Positions 18,500-26,499 of a DNA stretch of 41,245 nucleotides are shown here, piece after piece (within the stretch, counting starts at the first letter, position 1; each line of letters begins with the position of its first letter). The notes beneath the pieces are model-generated. The model did not search any database, was not told where the DNA came from, and worked only from the letters and a program-made list of their open reading frames with translations. Origin of the DNA: Pseudomonadota bacterium. GTDB lineage: Bacteria; Pseudomonadota; Alphaproteobacteria; Acetobacterales; Acetobacteraceae. The DNA lies in contig JAJZVV010000021.1 in assembly GCA_021845595.1 (NCBI GenBank), positions 1 to 41,245 on the forward strand. Reading direction: 5' to 3'. Position numbers and translations under genes: made by a program.

Positions 18500-20160
18500 G
18501 CGGGCGGCCTTTCGCCTGGGAGAAATCCTACCCGCCGACGCTCGACTGGGGCACCCCGATCGCCACCAGCACACTACCGGAAATGTTCGACACTGCGGTC
18601 GCCCGCTTCGGCGACCGTCCGGCGCTGGAGTTCAATGATCGCCGGATTTCGTATCGCGACCTCGACGCCCGCGTCCGGGCCGCGGCTGCCGGGTTGGCAG
18701 CGCTCGGCGTGCGGCCGGGTGTGTCCGTGGCGCTCTATCTGACCAACACGCCGTTTCATCCGATCGCCTTTTTCGCCGTGCTGCGCGCGGGTGGCCGCGT
18801 CGTGCATCTCAGCCCGCTCGATCCCGTGCGCGCGCTCCGCTACAAGCTCGCGGACAGCGAGGCGCGCATTCTGATCACCGCGAATGTCGCGGGGCTGCTT
18901 GGAAACGCCGAACGGCTGCGGGCCGAGGGTGCGATCGATCATCTGATCGTCGGGGATCTGGCGGAATTCGGCGCCAACCTCGCCGGCCTGCCATTGCCGG
19001 AGGCCGCGCTGGCCTTTTCGCGCCTCGGCACAGCCGTGCCGGTCGCGCGCTGGCCGGCGATCGACAAAGAGGACGTGGCGGTCCTGCAATATACCGGTGG
19101 CACCACCGGCCAGCCGAAAGGCGCGATGCTGACGCATGCGAACTTCACCGGCGCGGTCTCCATCTACGAAGTGTGGTACAATGGCACAGGGCGAACGGTC
19201 GATGTGAGCGACCGTGTCATCTGCGTGCTGCCGCTTTTCCACATCTATGCGCTGACTACCATCCTGCTGCTCTGCATCCATCGCGGCACCGAGATCCTGC
19301 TGCGCCAACGCTTCGATGTCGAAACCACGCTGCATGACATCGAAGTCAAGCGCGCGACCATCTTTCCCGGCGTGCCGACGATGTGGATCGCGCTGAACAA
19401 CCATCCGGGGATCGAGACGCGGGATCTCTCCGCACTGCGCGCGATGAGCTCCGGCGGGGCGCCGCTGCCGACCGAGGTCGCCGAGCAACTCGAGCGCCTG
19501 ACCGGGCATCGTCTCGCCGGCGGCTGGGGCATGACCGAGACTTCGCCGGCCGGCACCAGTCTGTTGCCGGGCCAGGCCAACGCGCCGGGTCTGGTGGGCG
19601 TGCCGCTGCCCGGCATCGAGATGGATGTGGTTGCCATCGATGATCCTCACCGGCTGCTGCGGACGGGCGAGACCGGGGAAATCCGTGTCCGCGGGCCGAA
19701 CGTGACGCACGGCTACTGGCGTCGCCCGGAGGAGACCGCCGCCGCCTACGCGGACGGCTTCTTCCTCACCGGCGATGTCGGCTACATGGACGAGAACGGC
19801 TTTTTCTATCTCGTCGATCGCAAGAAGGACATGATCATCTCCGGCGGCTTCAATGTCTATCCGACGATGATCGAGCAGGCGATCTATGAGCATCCGTCGG
19901 TCGAGGAAGTGATCGTCATCGGCATCAGCGACCCCTACCGCGGCCAGGCGGCCAAGGCGTTCATCCGGCTGCGCGAAGGGGCCTCGGCGTTCAGCCTGGA
20001 AGAGTTGCGGGCGTTTCTCGCCGAGCGCCTCGGCCGGCACGAAATGCCGGCGGCGCTGGAGTTCCGTGCGGTGTTGCCGAAGACCCCGGTCGGCAAATTG
20101 TCGCGCAAGGAACTGGTCGAGGAAGAGCGTGAACGGGCCCAGCCAGTGGCCCAGAACTGA
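18496..20160 (+). CDS. pimA: acyl/dicarboxylate-CoA ligase, PimA-like
   Basis: This 554-residue adenylate-forming enzyme activates a carboxylic acid as its CoA ester using ATP. The phosphate-binding motif YTGGTTGQPKG is at 199-209, and the A5 motif GWGMTETSPAG follows near 350. The hinge region has LTGDVGYMDENGF and DRKKDMIISGGFNVYP. The C-terminal catalytic lysine lies in TPVGKLSRKEL. It overlaps the pimF-like gene by four bases. In the R. palustris pim operon the equivalent enzyme accepts straight-chain mono- and dicarboxylates. The chain length preferred here cannot be read from sequence. Confidence 0.9.
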
Positions 20161-20178
20161 CACAGGGAAGAGCAGAGC

Positions 20179-21360
20179 ATGGTTCAGGCTGTCATCGTTG
20201 CCGCCGCGCGCACGCCGATCGGCAAGGCTGGACGCGGCGCCTTCAACATCACCCATGGCGCCGATATGGGCGGGCATGTGATCGCCCATGCCATCGAGCG
20301 CGCCGGGGTCGAGCCCGGTGCGGTCGAGGAAGTCGTGCTCGGCTGCGCCATGCCGGAGGGAGCGACCGGCGGCAATATCGCGCGCCAGGCGGCATTGCGC
20401 GCCGGCATACCGGTCGGCGTCTCGGCCATGACCGTCAACCGGTTCTGCTCGTCGGGACTGCAGGCGATGGCGATCGCGGCGGGTCGCATCGTCAATGACG
20501 GGGTTCCCGTCGCCGTTGCCGGCGGGCTGGAATCCATCAGCCTGGTCCAGGAGAGTTCCAATCGCTTCCATGCGCGTGACGAGTGGCTGCTCGAGCATAA
20601 GCCCGAAATCTATCTCAGCATGATCGAGACCGCCGACATCGTGGCCAAGCGCTATGGCGTCTCGCGCGAGGCGCAGGACGAGTACGGGCTGCAGAGCCAG
20701 CTCCGCATCGCGGCGGCACAGCAGGCCGGGCGGCTCGATGCGGAGATCGTTCCGATGACGACGACGAAATCGGTGACCGACAAGGCCACCGGCGAGACCC
20801 GAGCCGAGACGGTGACGTTGCACCGCGACGAGTGCAACCGTCCGGACACGACGCTCGATGGGCTGGCGAAGCTCAAGCCGGTGCGGGGCGAGGACCAGTT
20901 CATCACCGCGGGCAATGCCAGCCAGCTTTCCGACGGCGCGGCGGCGCTGGTGATGATGTCCGATCGCGAGGCGGAGCGGCGCGGTCTCACGCCGCTCGGT
21001 GTCTTCCGCGGGCTCGCTGTCGCTGGCTGCGAGCCGGACGAGATGGGCATCGGCCCGGTCTTCGCCGTGCCGCGCCTGCTCGAGCGCCAGGGACTGAGGA
21101 TGGACGACATCGACCTCTGGGAGCTGAACGAGGCCTTCGCGTGCCAGGTACTCTATTGCCGCGACCGGCTCGGCATTCCCAACGACATCCTGAATGTCGA
21201 CGGCGGCTCGATCGCCATCGGCCATCCGTACGGAATGAGCGGCGCGCGCATGTCCATGCACGCCTTGTTCGAGGGGCGCCGGCGTGGCGCCAAGCGCGCC
21301 GTCATCACCATGTGCATCGGCGGTGGCATGGGCGCTGCCGGACTGCTGGAAATAGCCTGA
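20179..21360 (+). CDS. pimB: acetyl-CoA C-acyltransferase (thiolase), PimB-like
   Basis: This 393-residue thiolase performs the final cleavage of 3-ketoacyl-CoA to acetyl-CoA and a shortened acyl-CoA. The nucleophile Cys90 is in NRFCSSGLQA, His349 in GHPYGMSGARM and Cys379 in CIGGGMGAAG, the complete catalytic set. Length is standard. It starts 18 bp after the ligase gene behind a GGGAAGAG stretch. It is the third gene of the pim-type operon. Confidence 0.93.
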   Translation: MVQAVIVAAARTPIGKAGRGAFNITHGADMGGHVIAHAIERAGVEPGAVEEVVLGCAMPEGATGGNIARQAALRAGIPVGVSAMTVNRFCSSGLQAMAIAAGRIVNDGVPVAVAGGLESISLVQESSNRFHARDEWLLEHKPEIYLSMIETADIVAKRYGVSREAQDEYGLQSQLRIAAAQQAGRLDAEIVPMTTTKSVTDKATGETRAETVTLHRDECNRPDTTLDGLAKLKPVRGEDQFITAGNASQLSDGAAALVMMSDREAERRGLTPLGVFRGLAVAGCEPDEMGIGPVFAVPRLLERQGLRMDDIDLWELNEAFACQVLYCRDRLGIPNDILNVDGGSIAIGHPYGMSGARMSMHALFEGRRRGAKRAVITMCIGGGMGAAGLLEIA

Positions 21361-21372
21361 GGAGCCCGCGTC

Positions 21373-22572
21373 ATGGATCTGAGCTTCACGCCAGAGGAGC
21401 GTGCCTTCCGCGACGAGGCGCGGCGCTTCTTCCGCACCGAGATCCCACAGGCCATCCGCGACAAGGTGGCGGAGGGCCGTCATCTTTCGCGCGAGGACAT
21501 CGTCACCTCCCAGCGCATCATGAACGCGCGCGGCTGGGCGGTGCCACACTGGCCGCGCGAATGGGGCGGGCAGGATTGGAGCCCGATCCAGACCTATTTC
21601 TACCAGGACGAGATGCAGTTGGCGTCGGTGCCGTCGCCGCTGCCGTTCAATGTCAGCATGGTCGGCCCCGTCATCGCCACCTTCGGCAACGACGCGCAGA
21701 AGCGCGCGTTCCTGCCGCAGATCGCCAATCTCGACATCTGGTTCTGCCAGGGCTTCTCCGAACCGGGTTCGGGGTCCGATCTGGCATCCCTGCGCACGAC
21801 GGCGAAGCGCGATGGCGATCACTATGTCGTCAACGGCCAGAAGACCTGGACGACGCTGGCGCAGTATGCCGATTGGATTTTCTGCCTCGTTCGCACCGAC
21901 ATGGCGGCGAAGAAGCAGGAGGGCATTTCCTTCCTGCTCATCGACATGAAATCGCCCGGCATCACCGTCCGGCCGATCCAGACCATCGATGGCGGCCGTG
22001 AGGTCAACGAGGTGTTCCTCGACGAGGTGCGCGTGCCGGTGGCGAACCTCGTCGGCCAGGAGAACAAAGGCTGGGACTACGCGAAGTTCCTGCTCGGCAA
22101 CGAGCGCACCGGCATCGCTCGTGTCGGTACATCCAAGGAGCGCATCCGCCGCATCAAGCAGCTTGCGGCGCTGGAGCTCGTCGGCGATACGCCGCTCATC
22201 GAGGATGCGCATTTCCGCGAGAAGCTCGCTGCCGTCGAGGTCGAGCTCAAGGCCCTGGAACTGACGCAACTGCGCGTCGTGGCGAACGAGCGCAAACTGG
22301 CGAAGGGCAAGCCGGATCCGGCGTCCTCGATCCTGAAGATCAAGGGTTCCGAAATCCAGCAGGCGACGACCGAATTGCTGATGGACGTCGTCGGCCCGTA
22401 TGTCACGGCCTATCGGGAGGAGCGCGAGGAAGGCTGGAACGAGCCGCCTGTCGGGCCGGACTATGCCGCGACCGCTGCCCCGACCTATTTCAACTGGCGG
22501 AAAATCTCGATCTACGGCGGCTCGAACGAGATCCAACGCAATATCATCGCCAAGGCGATCCTGGGGCTCTGA
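21373..22572 (+). CDS. pimC: acyl-CoA dehydrogenase, PimC-like large subunit
   Basis: This 399-residue flavoprotein introduces the alpha-beta double bond in an acyl-CoA. FAD-contact segments WFCQGFSEPGSGSDLASL and VVNGQKTWTT are in the expected middle domain. The C-terminal domain contains YGGSNEIQRNIIAKAILGL. The SD sequence GAGGAG overlaps the stop of the thiolase gene. Together with the next gene it matches the two-subunit pimeloyl-CoA dehydrogenase arrangement, in which large and small subunits are encoded side by side. Confidence 0.9.
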   Translation: MDLSFTPEERAFRDEARRFFRTEIPQAIRDKVAEGRHLSREDIVTSQRIMNARGWAVPHWPREWGGQDWSPIQTYFYQDEMQLASVPSPLPFNVSMVGPVIATFGNDAQKRAFLPQIANLDIWFCQGFSEPGSGSDLASLRTTAKRDGDHYVVNGQKTWTTLAQYADWIFCLVRTDMAAKKQEGISFLLIDMKSPGITVRPIQTIDGGREVNEVFLDEVRVPVANLVGQENKGWDYAKFLLGNERTGIARVGTSKERIRRIKQLAALELVGDTPLIEDAHFREKLAAVEVELKALELTQLRVVANERKLAKGKPDPASSILKIKGSEIQQATTELLMDVVGPYVTAYREEREEGWNEPPVGPDYAATAAPTYFNWRKISIYGGSNEIQRNIIAKAILGL

Positions 22573-22579
22573 CATACTC

Positions 22580-23725
22580 ATGGATTTCGATCTCAACGAC
22601 GAGCAGCGCCTGCTCAAGGACAGTGTCGACAAGCTGATCGCCACCGAATACGAGTTCGAGCGCCGCAAGCGCCACGCCGCCGAACCCGATGGCTGGAGCC
22701 GGGCGCTGTGGGCGAAATACGCCGACCTCGGGCTGCTCGGTCTGCCCTTCGCCGAGGCTGATGGCGGGTTCGGGGGCGGACCGGTCGAGACCATGATCGT
22801 TCTCGAATCGTTTGGTCGTGGCCTGGTGCTGGAGCCCTATTTCGCCACGGTCGTGCTCGGTGGCGGGCTCGTGCGCCATGGGGCGAGCGCGGCGCAGCGT
22901 GCGGCGCTGGTTCCGCGCATCGCCGACGGCTCGCGGCTGCTCGCCTTCGCCTGGATGGAGCGGCAATCGCGCTACAACCCCGCCGACGTGAAAGCGACGG
23001 CGCGGCGCGACGGCGGCTCCTGGATCTTGAATGGCGAGAAGAGCCTCGTGCTGCACGGCGATGTCGCCGACACGATCCTTGTCACCGCGCGGATTTCGGG
23101 AGATCAGCGCGATCGCGCGGGCATCGGCGTGTTTATCGTCGATGCCTCGGCGCCGGGGGTGCAGCGTCGCGGCTACCCGACGCAGGATGGCCTGCGGTCG
23201 GCCGAGATCACGCTCGCGGATGTTCGCGTCGATGCCACCGATACGCTCGGCGAACCTGGCGATGCGCTGGCGCTCGTCGATCGCGTCACCGACGAGGCGA
23301 TCGCCGGGCTGTGCGCGGAGTCGATCGGGGTCATGGCGGCGATGCACGAGATCACCGTCGAGTATCTCAAGACCCGCCAGCAATTCGGCCGGCCGATCGG
23401 CGATTTCCAGGCGCTTCAGCATCGCGCGGTGGATATGTTCGTCGCGCTGGAACAGGCGCGCAGCATGGCGATCTTTGCCACCATGATGGCCGGGGAGGCG
23501 GATCCTGCCGAACGGCGGCGCGCGATCGCCGCCGCGAAGGTGCAGATCGGGCGCTCCGGACGGAAGGTCGGGGAGGAAGCGATCCAGCTCCATGGCGGCA
23601 TCGGCATGACCATGGAGTACAAGGTCGGCCACTACTTCAAGCGCATGACGATGATCGACCGCCGGTTCGGGGATGCGGATCTGCACCTCGCCACGCTGGC
23701 GCGCATGGGCGGGCTGTTCGGGTAG
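22580..23725 (+). CDS. pimD: acyl-CoA dehydrogenase, PimD-like small subunit
   Basis: This 381-residue acyl-CoA dehydrogenase family protein starts seven bases after the PimC-like gene. It keeps the C-terminal motif FGRPIGDFQALQHR and LHGGIGMTMEYKVGHYFKR, where Glu of MEYK is at the usual catalytic position. The FAD-contact segments of the middle domain are poorly kept (LLAFAWMERQSRYNP in place of the EP.aGSD motif). This asymmetry fits a heteromeric enzyme in which one subunit supplies flavin contacts and the other the base. That division of labour is inferred. It is the last gene of the operon; no pimE-like hydratase follows. Confidence 0.87.
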   Translation: MDFDLNDEQRLLKDSVDKLIATEYEFERRKRHAAEPDGWSRALWAKYADLGLLGLPFAEADGGFGGGPVETMIVLESFGRGLVLEPYFATVVLGGGLVRHGASAAQRAALVPRIADGSRLLAFAWMERQSRYNPADVKATARRDGGSWILNGEKSLVLHGDVADTILVTARISGDQRDRAGIGVFIVDASAPGVQRRGYPTQDGLRSAEITLADVRVDATDTLGEPGDALALVDRVTDEAIAGLCAESIGVMAAMHEITVEYLKTRQQFGRPIGDFQALQHRAVDMFVALEQARSMAIFATMMAGEADPAERRRAIAAAKVQIGRSGRKVGEEAIQLHGGIGMTMEYKVGHYFKRMTMIDRRFGDADLHLATLARMGGLFG

Positions 23726-23732
23726 GCGGCGC

Positions 23733-23762
23733 GCCGGGGCCGCTCGCCTCGGCGTCCCCGGC
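23733..23762. terminator. hairpin between convergent pimD and folE
   Basis: Arms GCCGGGG (23733-23739) and CCCCGGC (23756-23762) form a perfect 7-bp GC stem in the 54-bp gap between two converging genes. A bidirectional terminator is likely by position, but there is no U-tract on either side. Confidence 0.35.
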
Positions 23763-23779
23763 CAGAGGCGATGCCCGAC

Positions 23780-24415
23780 TCAGGTGACGTTGGGCATCGG
23801 CTGCGTGCCGACCATCGCCAGCAATTCGCGCCGCGTCGCCGCATCTTCGCGGAAGGCGCCCAGCATGCGGCTGGTCATCATCGTCACCCCGGTCTTGTGC
23901 ACGCCGCGCGTCGTCATGCATTGATGGCCGGCTTCGATGATCACCGCCGTGCCGCGGGGCTGCAGCACGTCGTTGATGGTGTTGGCGATCTGCGCCGTCA
24001 TTTTTTCCTGGATCTGGAGCCGCCGCGCATAGGCCTCGACGACGCGCGCGAGCTTGCTGATGCCGACGACGCGCCGGTGCGGCAGATAGGCAACGTGTGC
24101 GCGGCCGATGATCGGCGCCATGTGATGCTCGCACATGCTTTCGAAGCGGATGTCGCGCAGCAGCACGATTTCGTCGTAGCCCTCGACCTCCTCGAAGGTG
24201 CGTTCGAGGAGCGACACCGGGTCGGTGCCGTAGCCCGCGAACCACTCCTCGTAGGCGCGCACCACGCGTGCAGGTGTCTCCAGCAGACCTTCGCGGGTGG
24301 GATCGTCGCCGGCCCAGCGCAGCAGGGTGCGGATCGCGGCCTCGGCCTCCTCGCGGCTCGGCCGGGGGGCGGGCTCGGCCGCAACCGCCGATCCGAAGGG
24401 TCGGATAATGTTCAC
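23780..24415 (-). CDS. folE: GTP cyclohydrolase I
   Basis: FolE converts GTP to 7,8-dihydroneopterin triphosphate, the entry to folate synthesis. The zinc ligands are Cys95 and His98 in MCEHHMAP and Cys166 in [23 protein letters not shown] and the C-terminal MLGAFRED are typical. The start is taken as GTG 24415, preceded by GAGGA at nine bases, which gives 211 residues. A longer frame upstream reads as Arg/Pro-rich non-coding sequence. It follows apaG and metZ on the same strand with a 151-bp gap, so it may have its own promoter. Confidence 0.93.
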   Translation of the reverse strand: MNIIRPFGSAVAAEPAPRPSREEAEAAIRTLLRWAGDDPTREGLLETPARVVRAYEEWFAGYGTDPVSLLERTFEEVEGYDEIVLLRDIRFESMCEHHMAPIIGRAHVAYLPHRRVVGISKLARVVEAYARRLQIQEKMTAQIANTINDVLQPRGTAVIIEAGHQCMTTRGVHKTGVTMMTSRMLGAFREDAATRRELLAMVGTQPMPNVT

Positions 24416-24566
24416 GCCTCGGAATCCTCTCGTTCTGGCCAGTATCCTGATCCGGGCGCGCGAGCGGGTCCGCGAGCAGGGTGCTGGGGCAGGAGGCCAG
24501 CCAACGCGCCTCCGATTCGGCATATGGCGCCGTCCTCGGATCGCGCAACCCGATCGGCCGGCATGG

Positions 24567-24971
24567 TCAGTGCACGCCGCCGGCTTGATGCGGACTGTCC
24601 AGGCTGAAGGTCGGGATGGCGACATCGAACGCCTCCCCGGAATCGGAGACGACCATGTGGTAGAGCCCGGTCATGAAGCCGGAGGGCGTCCCGAGCGGGG
24701 TGCCGGAGGTGTATTCGAAGCTCTCCCCAGGCTCGAGCGTTGGCTGCTCCCCGACCACGCCGGCCCCGTGCACGTGCTGCGTGCGCCCGCGCGCATCGGT
24801 GATATGCCAGGTGCGGCGCACCAGTTGCACGGTTTCGCGGCCCTGGTTCTCGATCGTCACCTTGTAGGCCCAGACATACTGCCCCGCCTCGGGACGGGAC
24901 TGGTCCTCGAGAAAGAACGCGCGGACGCTGACACGGATGCCGCGCGTGGTCTGGCGGTAAGGTTCGGTCAT
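24567..24971 (-). CDS. apaG: ApaG domain protein
   Basis: This 134-residue protein is a single beta-sandwich ApaG domain, with [46 protein letters not shown] and [16 protein letters not shown]. ApaG is linked to cobalt and magnesium resistance in enterobacteria, but its biochemistry is unresolved. The ATG at 24971 is chosen over a TTG two codons upstream; no strong SD is visible. It starts 36 bp after metZ on the same strand and is probably translated from the metZ message. Confidence 0.93.
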   Translation of the reverse strand: MTEPYRQTTRGIRVSVRAFFLEDQSRPEAGQYVWAYKVTIENQGRETVQLVRRTWHITDARGRTQHVHGAGVVGEQPTLEPGESFEYTSGTPLGTPSGFMTGLYHMVVSDSGEAFDVAIPTFSLDSPHQAGGVH

Positions 24972-25007
24972 GGGCAATGCAACCGCACTCGCGGGCGAAC
25001 GCCGCGA

Positions 25008-26216
25008 CTACAGCGCGCCGGCGGCTGCTTGTCCAGCGGCGGTGAGCCCGCGCTCCAGATCCGCGGCGAGGTCCGCGACATCCTCCAGCCCGACCGACAA
25101 CCGCACGACCCCATCGCCGATGCCGAGCCGGGCGCGCTCCTCGGCGCCGATCCGCATATGCGTGGTCGTCGCCGGGTGGGTCACCATGGACTTGGCGTCG
25201 CCGAGATTGTTGGAGATCGCGGTCAGCCGCAGTGCGTTCATGAAGGCGAAGGCCGCCGGCCTGCCGCCACGCAGGGCGAAGCTGACGAGCGTGCCGCCGT
25301 CGCGCATCTGCGCACGCGCCAGCGCCACCTGCGGATGGTCGGGGCGAAACGGGTACCAGACACGCTCCACCTCCGCTCGGCCGGCGAGCAGATCGGCCAG
25401 GGCGGCCGCGCTGCGGCTGGCGGCGTCGAGGCGGAGCTGCAGCGTCTCCAGCCCCTTCAGCAGCAGCCACGCATTGAACGGCGAGAGCGCCGGACCGGTG
25501 TTGCGCAGGAAGGGCTGCAGCGTGTCGGTGATCCAGTCCTTTCGCCCGAGCACCGCGCCGCCGAGCGTGCGGCCCTGGCCGTCGATGTGCTTGGTGCAGG
25601 AATAGACCACGACGTCGGCGCCGAGCGCGAGCGGCTTCTGCCCGAGCGGCGTGGCAAAGACATTGTCGACGACCGTGATCGCCCCGGCGGCGCGGGCGAG
25701 GGCCGCGATGGCGGCAAGGTCGAGGATTTCGAGCATCGGGTTGGAGGGGCTTTCCAGCAGCACCAGCGCCGCGGGGCGGGCCAGCGCCGCGCGCCACTGC
25801 TCGAGATCGGTGCCGTCGACGAACTCGCTGGCGATGCCGAAGCGCGGCAGCAGGGTCGAGACGATCCAGTGGCACGAGCCGAACAGCGCGCGCGAGGCGA
25901 CGACGCGATCGCCCGCCTTGAGGTGGCAGAGCAGCGCGGCATGGACGGCCGCCATGCCGGAGGCGGTCACGCGGCACGCTTCCGCGCCCTCGATCAGCGC
26001 GAGGCGCTGTTCGAGCATGGCGACGGTCGGGTTGCCGAAGCGCGAGTATTGGTAGCGGGTGAGGCTGCCGTCGAAGGTGGCGGCGGCTTCCTCGGCGCTT
26101 TCGTAGACGAACCCCGAGGTCAGAAACAGCGCCTCCGACGTCTCGGCGTGCTGGCTGCGCTCGATGCCGCCGTGAACGAGAAGCGTGGCGGGTTGGAGGC
26201 CGGAAAGTTCGGTCAT
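25008..26216 (-). CDS. metZ: O-succinylhomoserine sulfhydrylase
   Basis: MetZ is a PLP enzyme that makes homocysteine directly from O-succinylhomoserine and sulfide. The 402-residue protein shows YQYSRFGNPTV, ASGMAAV, ESPSNPMLEI and the PLP lysine Lys209 in YSCTKHIDGQGRTLGG, all typical of the Cys/Met metabolism PLP family. The stretch following the lysine favours the MetZ branch over cystathionine gamma-lyase. A SAM-II riboswitch precedes it, so methionine-pathway regulation is direct. The ATG follows GAGAGGG at five bases. Confidence 0.93.
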   Translation of the reverse strand: MTELSGLQPATLLVHGGIERSQHAETSEALFLTSGFVYESAEEAAATFDGSLTRYQYSRFGNPTVAMLEQRLALIEGAEACRVTASGMAAVHAALLCHLKAGDRVVASRALFGSCHWIVSTLLPRFGIASEFVDGTDLEQWRAALARPAALVLLESPSNPMLEILDLAAIAALARAAGAITVVDNVFATPLGQKPLALGADVVVYSCTKHIDGQGRTLGGAVLGRKDWITDTLQPFLRNTGPALSPFNAWLLLKGLETLQLRLDAASRSAAALADLLAGRAEVERVWYPFRPDHPQVALARAQMRDGGTLVSFALRGGRPAAFAFMNALRLTAISNNLGDAKSMVTHPATTTHMRIGAEERARLGIGDGVVRLSVGLEDVADLAADLERGLTAAGQAAAGAL

Positions 26217-26292
26217 GATAGCCCTCTCGACGCAAACTCGGCCGTCGGAGAAGCCGCGTCGCCGCCCGGGAATGTGCTCCGCACGGCGGCTC

Positions 26293-26352
26293 AGGGCCTC
26301 TTTAGCGCGCTTGTTTCACCTCGCCGCAAGCCGGCCGAACAAATCGCGAGGG
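26293..26352 (-). promoter_or_regulatory. SAM-II riboswitch controlling metZ
   Basis: On the minus strand this leader shows the conserved SAM-II elements in order: CCTCGCGATTTG, GGCCGGCTTGC, GGCGAGG, GAAACAAG and CGCTAAAGAGGCC. Stem P1 pairs CCTCGC (26351-26346) with GCGAGG (26324-26319). The loop GGCC can pair with the 3' GGCC at 26298-26295 to close the H-type pseudoknot typical of the class. In known cases SAM binding closes the pseudoknot and hides the ribosome binding site. Here the aptamer ends about 78 bases before the metZ start, which is longer than the shortest known leaders, so the expression platform may differ. Confidence 0.85.
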
Positions 26353-26373
26353 GTGGTACCACCACCGACCGCG

Positions 26374-26402
26374 CTTCTGCCAGGGCGCGATTGCATCGTC
26401 AA
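26374..26402 (-). promoter_or_regulatory. candidate metZ promoter
   Basis: Minus strand TTGACG (26402-26397) and CAGAAG (26379-26374) are 17 bp apart. Transcription would start about 15 bases before the riboswitch. The -10 is weak. The -35 box lies inside the spacer of the opposing tRNA-Gly promoter. Confidence 0.35.
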
Positions 26403-26419
26403 CCCGGGCTTTCTATAAG
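26391..26419 (+). promoter_or_regulatory. promoter of tRNA-Gly
   Basis: TTGCAT (26391-26396) and TATAAG (26414-26419) are exactly 17 bp apart. The predicted start is two to three bases before the mature tRNA, a common geometry for tRNA genes. Confidence 0.6.
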
Positions 26420-26428
26420 CGCAATCGC

Positions 26429-26499
26429 GCGGGTGTAGTTCAATGGTAGAACGGCAGCTTCCCAAGCTGCATACGAGGGTTCGATTCCCTTCACCCGCT
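26429..26499 (+). tRNA. tRNA-Gly (anticodon CCC)
   Basis: The acceptor strand GCGGGTG (26429-26435) pairs perfectly with CACCCGC (26492-26498). The D-arm region is TAGTTCAATGGTAGAAC. The anticodon stem GCAGC/GCTGC encloses loop TTCCCAA with anticodon CCC at 26461-26463, and the T-arm has GGTTCGATTCC. The discriminator is T at 26499 and CCA is not encoded (the next bases are CCG). The 3' nine bases overlap, on the opposite strand, the last codons and stop of the hybrid sensor kinase. Confidence 0.96.

Noticed and set aside
18574-22794. Very long antisense open frame (about 1400 codons) opposite the pim-type genes
   Set aside because: It mirrors the codon phase of the real genes in GC-rich DNA, has His/Arg/Asp-rich composition and no domains. 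The plus-strand genes carry complete catalytic motifs.
24416-24625. N-terminal extension of folE
   Set aside because: Seventy extra residues are Arg/Pro-rich and overlap the end of apaG; GTG 24415 has a good ribosome site and gives the usual FolE length.
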